A stretch of DNA of 64,000 nt, from positions 1 through 64,000 of the forward strand of contig JAIFVX010000002.1 of NCBI GenBank assembly GCA_019659125.1, given 5' to 3'. Numbering within the stretch: position 1 is the stretch's first letter; every line of letters begins with the position of its first letter. Below, piece after piece: positions 56,649 through 64,000 of the stretch. The DNA comes from Candidatus Pacearchaeota archaeon. Lineage in GTDB: Archaea > Nanobdellota > Nanobdellia > Pacearchaeales > GW2011-AR1. The translations under genes and the position numbers were made by a program. The notes beneath the pieces are model-generated. The model was given only the letters and a program-made list of their open reading frames with translations. It was not told the origin of the DNA and did no database searches.

Positions 56649-57169
56649 TATGCACTTTCCTCCACTATTTCTTCAGCTGCTTCTTGCTCAGCTTCTTTCT
56701 GCTTATGAACTGGCTTTACAGGCTTACCGGCCTTTGAGCTTATAGTTGGTTCTTCAGAAACTCGTACAAGGTAGCTTGGAGTGTTTACCACATTGTTATT
56801 GACCGTAATCTTCTTATGGACTACAAGCTGCCGGGCATGCTGGGGGGTAAATGCAAATCCCTTCTTCACAACCAGCGTTGGAAGCCTTCTTTCTAATAAA
56901 TCTTCTACTTTCAAGTCAAGAACATCAGCAATTGTCTTTATGTGGAGACCAAGCTCCTGCAATTTATTGAAAAGGACTTCTTGCTCTTCATGAGATTCCT
57001 TAGCAAGGTCTTTTGCCCTTCTTCTGAAATAGTTGACTCGAGCAGCAGTCTTCCATATTTCTCGCTTGTTCTTTAATCCATATTTCTGGACAATAATATT
57101 CTCTTCTGCGATTCTTACTTTTTCATAGGCCTTTTTAGGCCTTACATAAAGTTTCTTTTTTCTAATCAT
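56648..57169 (-). CDS. rps4: Ribosomal protein S4 (uS4) with charged C-terminal extension
   Basis: S4 domain RRLPTLVVKKGFAFTPQHARQLVVHKKITVNNNVVNTPSYLV; tail KPVKPVHKQKEAEQEAAEEIVEESA. Confidence 0.96.
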   Translation of the reverse strand: MIRKKKLYVRPKKAYEKVRIAEENIIVQKYGLKNKREIWKTAARVNYFRRRAKDLAKESHEEQEVLFNKLQELGLHIKTIADVLDLKVEDLLERRLPTLVVKKGFAFTPQHARQLVVHKKITVNNNVVNTPSYLVRVSEEPTISSKAGKPVKPVHKQKEAEQEAAEEIVEESA

Positions 57170-57693
57170 TTAGCATTCCTCCTGACACCAACGCCCTTAC
57201 CCCTACTTCTGAAGTGCGATCGAGTCCTTTGACCTCGAGTAGGCTGATTATATGAATGTCGAATACCTCGATGGCTCTTGATTTTCTTCAATCGCTTGAT
57301 ATCGAATTCTCTTGCAACGTCAAGGTCGGAACCATAGAGATGGTGTGTCTGTCCTGATTCGGGGTCGAATCTTCGATTCTTAAGAAAGTCAGGAAGCGGA
57401 AGCTTCTTCAGATATTCTTCAATGTGAGCAATATCTTGCTTTGATAATTCAGAAATCCTTTTTGTTCTCGGCATGTTTAATGCAAGGCATGTTGCATTGG
57501 AAATTGTCCAAGAAACTCCCTTGATTCTTGTCAGACCTGCATAGAGATTCTTAGAGCCTGGAACGTCATAACTAAATATTCTAACAATAACTTCGTTCTT
57601 GTCTTCCTGCACCGGCTGTCGCTTTTCTTTTTCGACAGGTTGCTTCTTTACCTGCTGTTCTGGTTTTGCTGTTTTTGCTGGTTTTTCTGCCAT
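57166..57693 (-). CDS. rps13: Ribosomal protein S13 (uS13) with charged N-terminal extension
   Basis: LTRIKGVSWTISNATCLALNMPRTKRISELSK...SHRGIRHSYNQPTRGQRTRSHFRSRGKGVGV. Confidence 0.96.
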   Translation of the reverse strand: MAEKPAKTAKPEQQVKKQPVEKEKRQPVQEDKNEVIVRIFSYDVPGSKNLYAGLTRIKGVSWTISNATCLALNMPRTKRISELSKQDIAHIEEYLKKLPLPDFLKNRRFDPESGQTHHLYGSDLDVAREFDIKRLKKIKSHRGIRHSYNQPTRGQRTRSHFRSRGKGVGVRRNAK

Positions 57694-57694
57694 C

Positions 57695-58234
57695 TTACTT
57701 CACGAATAAATTAAATCGCTGACGTTCCGAGAGTTCCTCTAAAAGCCTTTTTTCTATGGCTTTCTTTGGATCAGGAATATTTGCTACTCTTTCCCTGATA
57801 TCCTTGAATGACTCGAAGGTCTTTTGCTCTCGGGCTTCTAAAAGCTCCTTGGTGTGCTTTTTTCCAAAGCCGGGAAGAAGTTCAATCTGATGGAGTCTTG
57901 TATTTATTGCTTGAGCGTTGTTAAAGAAATCTACAAATTTCTTCTCCTGCTCCGCAACTACTCCTTCGATGAACTCTTGTAGCTGGATCTTCGCAGTCTC
58001 GGTGAGTTTCTCTCGCGGCAATCTGCCTGCGATGTAATATATCTTATCTCGTTTGTCGGGACCTATATAAACCTTTTCTTTCGTCGCGAGGGCTATGCCT
58101 CTTCGAGGAATAAGCTCTAAAAGAATAAGCGTGTTAATTCCAATGGCTTGCGCAATAGGCATCATCTTGCCTTGCATAGGATACCCATACGGGAGGTAAT
58201 CTAGGATGATTGCAAATTCTTCTTTTTCAGCCAT
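57695..58234 (-). CDS. DUF655-family RNA-binding-type protein
   Basis: 'FAIILDYLPYGYP', 'ELLPGFGKKHTKELLEAREQKTFESFKDIRERV' HhH motif; next to rpoF. Confidence 0.88.
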   Translation of the reverse strand: MAEKEEFAIILDYLPYGYPMQGKMMPIAQAIGINTLILLELIPRRGIALATKEKVYIGPDKRDKIYYIAGRLPREKLTETAKIQLQEFIEGVVAEQEKKFVDFFNNAQAINTRLHQIELLPGFGKKHTKELLEAREQKTFESFKDIRERVANIPDPKKAIEKRLLEELSERQRFNLFVK

Positions 58235-58235
58235 G

Positions 58236-58535
58236 TTACTTCTCCTTCACAAGCTGCAAAAGCTTAGCAATCTCTTCTTCGGTGAGACTCACCTGGTTAA
58301 AGATTTTATGGAGATCTTCAGCATCCTGAGGTGCGAAATCCACAAGCTTGACTATATCCTCTTCGGTGATTTTAGGATTGTTAAGTTTTCTTACATTATC
58401 TGCAATCTTCTTTGCTTTCTCCTGGGAAAACTGGGTAAAGTGTTTTATGTATTCATCAACAGGTTTCTTCTCAGTACTTTCCTTCACGTAGTGCTGGACT
58501 TCTGCAAGAGATAATGGTTTTTTAGCAAGTATCAT
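58236..58535 (-). CDS. rpoF: RNA polymerase subunit F (Rpb4-like)
   Basis: Position between rpl21e and DUF655; 'LSLAEVQHYV...HFTQFSQEKAKKIADNVRKLNNPKITEEDIVKLVDFAPQDAEDL'. Confidence 0.9.
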   Translation of the reverse strand: MILAKKPLSLAEVQHYVKESTEKKPVDEYIKHFTQFSQEKAKKIADNVRKLNNPKITEEDIVKLVDFAPQDAEDLHKIFNQVSLTEEEIAKLLQLVKEK

Positions 58536-58786
58536 TGTGTAATCTTCTTAAGATGGATTGGTTTAATTAGATATCGTTTAGGCTTGTTGATGTCGTTGAC
58601 CTCGACCTCATAGGCTGAGCCTCTCTGTGCAATGACTTTTCCTGTCCTTCCATGGACTCGTGTTGAATAACCAAATGGAACAGCATGTTCTCTGACTACC
58701 GCTACTGCATCTCCTGGCTTGAATTTCTGGAAAAATCGGGTTAGCGATAGTTTTCCTCTATCTCTCATTCGTTTCTGTTTAAGCAT
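58532..58786 (-). CDS. rpl21e: Ribosomal protein L21e (eL21)
   Basis: KFKPGDAVAVVREHAVPFGYSTRVHGRTGKVIAQRGSAYEVEVND. Confidence 0.95.
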   Translation of the reverse strand: MLKQKRMRDRGKLSLTRFFQKFKPGDAVAVVREHAVPFGYSTRVHGRTGKVIAQRGSAYEVEVNDINKPKRYLIKPIHLKKITQ

Positions 58787-58830
58787 GATAGTACCTGATA
58801 AAAACAGTTTAAAAAGCTTTTCCTTTAGAA

Positions 58831-59568
58831 TTAGCGTTTCTTCAGCCCGAACATCCAGGCCATAGTGTGTAGTCCCGTACGGCCTGCTTGTATATATGAT
58901 CCATCACATACTTGAGAAATGTATAATGGCCTTACAAATGGTTTCCTATGGCTGTCAATATCCCCTTCACAAGAAAATGATAGATCGTGAAGATGTTGCG
59001 CGTCTTTGCCTTGATTTACAAACAACCCATAGTCCTTTGTTTTAGAGCCGAACATCCAGAGCATCAACTCACTCTCATCTAGCCTTTTCATAGGCACGTT
59101 GACTCTCGTAGTTCTTTTTAGGGAAAATACTCTTTGTTGGGAGGGGTGCTTACCCTTATCTTCCTCTGCCTGTTCAACATATGGCGATACATTTGCAAGG
59201 CAGTAGTCAGCATTCCGCTGATGAAGCCCGACAACTTTTTCCGCATCTGCAAGCAAAGGTGAATGCCGTGCTAGAAGTATATCCTCTCTCTTAGGAATGT
59301 AGATTGCCGCTTCCTGTGTATATGCAGAATACCAATTTATCTGACCCTGGAACTCTCCTTCCCTTACATTCATGAGCTCTTTATGTGTAAGAGGTCTCTC
59401 TTCCATGCGAATCTGGGCAAGTTCTTTTAAAGTAGTGAGAGATGCTTTACGATCTCGAAATAATTTTAGTCCTCTATCGAGTGGAGCATCTACAAAATAA
59501 ACCGTTCCTATCTTTTCCTTGAAAACAGCTACATCGCCCGTAGTATGCATACAGTCACAATAACACAA
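58831..59568 (-). CDS. Hypothetical protein
   Basis: 245-aa ORF; start may be internal (MHTTGDVAVF). Confidence 0.6.
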   Translation of the reverse strand: MCYCDCMHTTGDVAVFKEKIGTVYFVDAPLDRGLKLFRDRKASLTTLKELAQIRMEERPLTHKELMNVREGEFQGQINWYSAYTQEAAIYIPKREDILLARHSPLLADAEKVVGLHQRNADYCLANVSPYVEQAEEDKGKHPSQQRVFSLKRTTRVNVPMKRLDESELMLWMFGSKTKDYGLFVNQGKDAQHLHDLSFSCEGDIDSHRKPFVRPLYISQVCDGSYIQAGRTGLHTMAWMFGLKKR

Positions 59569-59595
59569 GTTATATTTAAAGATTTATGAGGAGAA

Positions 59596-59790
59596 TTAGA
59601 ATCGTCGTTGAACAGTAGGTTTGGTGACTGATCCCTGATCAAGGTCTCCAGCTTCACGGGCATTCTCCATGTTCGTAATGATTGCGTTGAACATCTTCTC
59701 GCCCCAGACTCCAATTCCGCAGTTCCTGCAGACATCGACAACAGATGTGTCGGCGATCGGGGATTTACAGTAAATACATTTCTTTGCCAT
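59596..59790 (-). CDS. Small archaeal zinc-ribbon protein
   Basis: MAKKCIYCKSPIADTSVVDVCRNCGIGVWGEKMFNAIITNMENAREAGDL; two CxxC pairs. Confidence 0.85.
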   Translation of the reverse strand: MAKKCIYCKSPIADTSVVDVCRNCGIGVWGEKMFNAIITNMENAREAGDLDQGSVTKPTVQRRF

Positions 59791-59840
59791 GATCTCTTTT
59801 TTACGCCGTTGAGTAGAGGCACGGGTATATAAATATTCGT

Positions 59841-60098
59841 ATGTCGGAGAAAAAGAATTATATAAGGTTGATGTTTAAAAAGAACATGAGATGGAATGTA
59901 TGGATGGGAATTATTATTCTTGTTTTTCTTGGGATCTCTTATTTTATCCCTCTTACTATTGATAGTGGAGCGAATTACAATACGACAACCCCTTTACTTG
60001 GAATTCTTATTTTTCACAATCCATTTATTTTAGGATTATATGTTTTGATTGCTGTCGTATTAATAGTCAAAGGTACCACAAGTGTTAAAAGTAAATAG
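59841..60098 (+). CDS. Small hypothetical membrane protein
   Basis: 85 aa, two TMs. Confidence 0.55.
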   Translation: MSEKKNYIRLMFKKNMRWNVWMGIIILVFLGISYFIPLTIDSGANYNTTTPLLGILIFHNPFILGLYVLIAVVLIVKGTTSVKSK

Positions 60099-60112
60099 GG
60101 CGATATTTCATT

Positions 60113-60664
60113 ATGATTGAAGAAAGTGGAAAGGGGTTGAAAGAAGTGTTTAGGCATGGAAGATATGTCGTGCTCGCTTGCATCATTGCACTCATCTTTT
60201 ATGCAGCCAATATCCTCTTCATATCACTGCGCACAATCATTTCAGTGTCTCCCCATGTCGGTTTTCTTGGGACGCTGACATTGATAAAAAACCTTGTTAT
60301 AGGATATCAAGGATTCCTTTGGCACTGGTATAGTCTTATCGTCATTAGCATCCTGACTGGAATATTGATAAGTGTGCTCTGGTATCATTATGTAAAAGTA
60401 CGGAAGCTAGAACGAAAGGTTGGGATTGCAGGAAGCGTTGGACTTTTCCTCGGGCTCCTGGCGCCGGCCTGTGCAAGTTGCGGTATAGGGCTTGCAGCAG
60501 TTGTCGGATTAGGTGCGATCTTAGCTGTCCTTCCCTTCAAGGGAGCTGAAATTTCATTCGTGGCAATCATCCTGCTTATCTATTCTATCATCATTGTTTC
60601 TTCAGCAGTCATCGAAAGCTGTTCTATTGATAGGAAAAAATTACAAACAAGAAAAAGTACATAA
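60113..60664 (+). CDS. Multi-pass membrane protein with CxxC in TM region
   Basis: 183 aa, about five TMs; 'LGLLAPACASCGIGLAAVVGLGAILAVLPFKG'. Confidence 0.65.
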   Translation: MIEESGKGLKEVFRHGRYVVLACIIALIFYAANILFISLRTIISVSPHVGFLGTLTLIKNLVIGYQGFLWHWYSLIVISILTGILISVLWYHYVKVRKLERKVGIAGSVGLFLGLLAPACASCGIGLAAVVGLGAILAVLPFKGAEISFVAIILLIYSIIIVSSAVIESCSIDRKKLQTRKST

Positions 60665-60711
60665 GATACATCTACAAAATATGTGTAGTGCTCTTTTTTA
60701 AAAGAATTTAA

Positions 60712-60969
60712 TTACGCTTCTTCTGAGATGGCTATAGGGGCCAGTTCTTCAGCGGCGTAGGCAGGCGTGAAGCTGCCTTCCTCTCGAAGTCCCTTGTAAT
60801 CCCGGACGGTTATCTCTTCAAGCATCTCTAGCAACTGTGCCAGATACTTGATGGCGCGGTCTTCATAGGTCTTCATCCTGTTCTGCTCTTTGGTCTCAAG
60901 CAGCCGGATGGCCAACCTTTTCAATACTTCACCAAATTCTTTGTGCTCACGGATAGATATTTTATTCAT
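60712..60969 (-). CDS. Hypothetical protein
   Basis: 85 aa helical ORF. Confidence 0.55.
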   Translation of the reverse strand: MNKISIREHKEFGEVLKRLAIRLLETKEQNRMKTYEDRAIKYLAQLLEMLEEITVRDYKGLREEGSFTPAYAAEELAPIAISEEA

Positions 60970-61066
60970 GGTAGAACAATCCAGACATACATACCAGAAA
61001 CTAGTATGAATATCTGAGAATTATATAGTATATACTCCGTTCAAATATATAAATGTATCGTAGAGT

Positions 61067-61306
61067 CTAAAAAAGAAATAATTTTCCCTGTTGGTAAGGC
61101 TTCGGTTTCTCAGGCACATATGCTTTGAGTTCTTTTGCCAAATGTCTTCCGAGCTGGTGTGAGAGGATTGCCGCGTCGAACCAGTCAAAGTTGCATTGTT
61201 TATTCTGAACCATGTCTACTAAAGCATCGAGAACCCTTGATTCCCGTCCGGCTTCATATCGGAAACAATAATATTGATCTCCCTTAATCAGAGAAAGTGT
61301 TTTCAT
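61067..61306 (-). CDS. Hypothetical protein
   Basis: Start at MKTLSLIKGDQYYC preferred (TTTTAAAGATAGG promoter just upstream); the longer track ORF overlaps the ABC gene. Confidence 0.6.
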   Translation of the reverse strand: MKTLSLIKGDQYYCFRYEAGRESRVLDALVDMVQNKQCNFDWFDAAILSHQLGRHLAKELKAYVPEKPKPYQQGKLFLF

Positions 61307-61389
61307 TGTCCTATCTTTAAAATCAGTGTTGTACAAATGCTCATACATTGATTCATGGAGTGGATGTAGATTAAAAATATTTCGGTATT

Positions 61390-62148
61390 TTATACTTCTA
61401 CACGGTTGAAGAAGTATATACCCATGATTGTTACAAGGGCAGCACACATCAGACTTACCATTAAATCAAGACCTAATCCGAAATTGGCAACTCCGGTCAG
61501 TAAGCTTCGTATCGCGTCTATTTGATATGAAAGGGGATCGAATAACGCTATTGTTTTTATTGGTCCTGATGCCGTAGTCAACGGATAGAGCGCTCCCGAC
61601 AAAAAGAAGACAGGCATAATGATGAAGTTCATAATTAGTGGAAACGCCTGCATATCCTCTACCTTGATGGCCAGAGCAGTTCCTAATGCCGTAAATATGA
61701 ATGCAAGAAGGAACATGAATACGAGAGCCACAGGAAGAAGAATTACGTTTTCAGGTCTAAACCCTATCGCCAAAGTTATTACAAAAATGATTATTCCCTG
61801 GATCAACGCAACTGTAGCTCCCCCAAGAGTTCTTCCCAGAAATATACTGAATCGTGAAGATGGTGAGACTAAGGTTTCCTTCAAGAATCCAAACTGTCTA
61901 TCCCATATGACTTCCATGCCGGCAAACATTGCAGTGAACAATATGCTCATTCCAATAATTCCAGGAGCTAGGAATTGAATATAATTTCCTGCTCCGCTTT
62001 TTGCATAAATTGGACCTAAACCGAATCCAAGGGCAACTAAAAATAATATTGGCTGTGCCAGCGAAGCCACTATTCTAGATTTTGTTCTCCAAAATCTTAT
62101 AAGCTGCCGCAGCCACATTACATAGATTGCTTTCATCTGTTTCCCCAT
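61390..62148 (-). CDS. ABC-2 type transporter permease (DrrB-like)
   Basis: Six TMs; 'VIWDRQFGFLKETLVSPSSRFSIFLGRTLGGATVALIQG', 'MPVFFLSGALYPL'. Confidence 0.93.
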   Translation of the reverse strand: MGKQMKAIYVMWLRQLIRFWRTKSRIVASLAQPILFLVALGFGLGPIYAKSGAGNYIQFLAPGIIGMSILFTAMFAGMEVIWDRQFGFLKETLVSPSSRFSIFLGRTLGGATVALIQGIIIFVITLAIGFRPENVILLPVALVFMFLLAFIFTALGTALAIKVEDMQAFPLIMNFIIMPVFFLSGALYPLTTASGPIKTIALFDPLSYQIDAIRSLLTGVANFGLGLDLMVSLMCAALVTIMGIYFFNRVEV

Positions 62149-62933
62149 GATTTAGCGGCAGTCCTTAGTGCGTCAATTGATTTACTGCTCTCATCTCGTA
62201 TGCCGTGACCAGTAAGTTTCAAAAACGCCTCTTCCAATGATGCTGTCTTAGTCTTTTTCTTCAGTTGATCAGGTGTTCCCATAACCAGCAGCTTGCCATG
62301 ATCTATAATTGCAGTTCTGTTAGCATATTTCTCTGCTTCATGCATATAATGGGTTGTGAAAAAAACAGTCATACCTTCATCCTTGTTGAGCTTTTTTATA
62401 TAATCCCACATAGTGTTTCTTGTTTGTGGATCCAAACCAAGAGTAGGCTCATCTAAGAAAAGAATCTTAGGGTGATGGACCAATCCTCGAGCTATCTCTA
62501 ATCTTCTCTTCATTCCACCTGAATATGTCTTGATAAAGTCATTTCTTCTTTCCCAAAGGTCAACTAGTTTTAAGAGATGGTGTATTCTTTCTTCCGCTAG
62601 TTTTTTAGGAACGCTGTAGAGAGCCGCATGGAATCTTAGATTTTCCAAAGCCGTTAGTTCGTTATCAAGGCTGAAGTCCTGGAAGACAATGCCGAAAGAA
62701 GATCGTACCCGCTGCTGTTCTGTCAGTGGATCAAATCCGTTAATTTCTATTTTTCCCGATGTTGGCTTTAACAGTGTGGTGAGCATCCTAATGGTTGTCG
62801 TCTTGCCAGCCCCATTGGGCCCAAGGAAGGCAAACATTTCACCCTTATCAACAGAAAAGGAAACTTTGTCTACTGCGGTGAATTTCTTGAATTTTTTCAC
62901 AACATTCCTTACATCAATGATTGGAGATGACAT
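62133..62933 (-). CDS. ABC transporter ATP-binding protein (DrrA-like)
   Basis: GPNGAGKTTTIRML, YSGGMKRRLEIARGLVHHPKILFLDEPTLGLDPQTR. Confidence 0.95.
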   Translation of the reverse strand: MSSPIIDVRNVVKKFKKFTAVDKVSFSVDKGEMFAFLGPNGAGKTTTIRMLTTLLKPTSGKIEINGFDPLTEQQRVRSSFGIVFQDFSLDNELTALENLRFHAALYSVPKKLAEERIHHLLKLVDLWERRNDFIKTYSGGMKRRLEIARGLVHHPKILFLDEPTLGLDPQTRNTMWDYIKKLNKDEGMTVFFTTHYMHEAEKYANRTAIIDHGKLLVMGTPDQLKKKTKTASLEEAFLKLTGHGIRDESSKSIDALRTAAKSWGNR

Positions 62934-63015
62934 TTTGTAATAAAGAAAATGCAGCTTAAAAAGATTCCGATTTATTAAACACCGACCAATACTTTCATTT
63001 TAGGCAGTAGCAACA

Positions 63016-64000
63016 TTAGATAATAATTGCCGAGCTTTTCTCGTCTTTCTCGTCGTCGTAGTCAGCAACCAATGCCTCGGTGGTGATGACCATTCCAGCA
63101 ATGCTGGCTGCTGTCTGGACTGCATTCCTTACTACTTTTGTTGGATCTATTACGCCAGCCTTGAAGAGGTCTTCATAAGTATCTGTCTGAGCATTATATC
63201 CCACTCCATGTTCCTTGCTCTTTAAATGTGCAAGGACTTCAGAACCATCCTTTCCCGCATTTTGGGCAATCTGCCGGAGAGGCCCTTCAAGAGATTTCTT
63301 GACAATCTTTGCCCCGGTCTCTTGGTCTCCTCGAAGCTGCAACAATTCAAGCTCTTTCATTGCATGGAGCAATGTCAAACCTCCTCCAGGAACAACCCCT
63401 TCCTCGACTGCAGCAGTGGTTGCATGAAGAGCATCATCTATTCTCATCTTTTTCTCCTTCAATTCTGTCTCTGTAGGAGCTCCTACATTAATAACAGCAA
63501 CTCCTCCACTTAACTTCGCAAGCCTTTTTCTCAGGTCTTCCCTCTTATATTCAGAATCTTCATTGGCAATCCTTCCTTCCAGGAATTTGATTCTCTTTTC
63601 TATTTCAGGTTTATTTCCTTTTCCTTCGATGATAACTGTCTCTTCCTTACCCATCTTCACACGCTTTGCCGAACCCAGGTCTTCCAACTCCAGGTCTTCG
63701 ATCTTTTCATCTCTTTCTTTGCTGATAACTTTTCCTCCCGTAAGAATTGCTATGTCTTCAAGCATCTCTTTCTTCTCATCGCCAAAGCCAGGAGCTTTTA
63801 GGGCACCTACTTTAAGCCCTCCTCTCAGAAGATTAAGGACTAACAATGTTAGTGCTTCACCCTCAACGTCCTCTGCAATGATGACAAGAGGCTTTCCGCT
63901 ATGCGCTACCGCCTCAAGCACAGGAACAAGCTCTTTTACAGCCGAGATTGTCTTGTCGGTGATAAGAATATAGGGATCTTCAAAAGAGGCTTCCATTTTT
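63016..64000 (-). CDS. groL: Group I chaperonin (GroEL/Cpn60-like), N-terminus beyond window end
   Basis: [91 protein letters not shown]; frame remains open through 64000. Confidence 0.95.
   Translation of the reverse strand, partial: KMEASFEDPYILITDKTISAVKELVPVLEAVAHSGKPLVIIAEDVEGEALTLLVLNLLRGGLKVGALKAPGFGDEKKEMLEDIAILTGGKVISKERDEKIEDLELEDLGSAKRVKMGKEETVIIEGKGNKPEIEKRIKFLEGRIANEDSEYKREDLRKRLAKLSGGVAVINVGAPTETELKEKKMRIDDALHATTAAVEEGVVPGGGLTLLHAMKELELLQLRGDQETGAKIVKKSLEGPLRQIAQNAGKDGSEVLAHLKSKEHGVGYNAQTDTYEDLFKAGVIDPTKVVRNAVQTAASIAGMVITTEALVADYDDEKDEKSSAIII

Noticed and set aside
1-64000. CRISPR array, rRNA operon or prophage
   Set aside because: No regularly spaced direct repeats, rRNA signature or phage structural genes were recognised by eye.

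Overview
This is an archaeal chromosomal window. Evidence: archaeal-type ribosomal and RNAP subunit genes (S13-S4-S11-RpoD, L18e-L13-S9, RpoF, L21e), TTTAAATA/TTTATA promoters, an initiator tRNA-Met with A1:U72, archaeal RNase HII and a XerA-type recombinase. The many small membrane and surface genes, low-complexity tails and 'TGFSV'-like surface protein suggest a DPANN/Woesearchaeota-type genome (inference). Ordinary content: translation and transcription genes, ProRS, IleRS, two ABC exporters, glycosyltransferases, two DEAD-box helicases, TatD, TrmB, purC-purB, and a group I (GroEL-like) chaperonin cut by the window end. Notable accessory content: (1) two related LAGLIDADG-type ORFs, one intact and one frameshifted. 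Each lies directly upstream of, and co-oriented with, a class II tRNA gene, and the last codons of each ORF contain the AT-rich TATA-like box of that tRNA. (2) A tRNA-Leu(UAA) with a 47-nt canonical-position intron that can form an alternative hairpin. (3) A tRNA-Leu whose anticodon reads AAG (A34), which is atypical for Archaea. (4) Two paralogous secreted LamG + NodB polysaccharide deacetylases, one with a dockerin-like tail and one inserted between rpoD and rpl18e. (5) A 31-nt promoter element duplicated at two unlinked loci with identical spacing to the start codon. No CRISPR array, rRNA or clear prophage was seen. All family assignments were made by eye from motifs; no database search was run.
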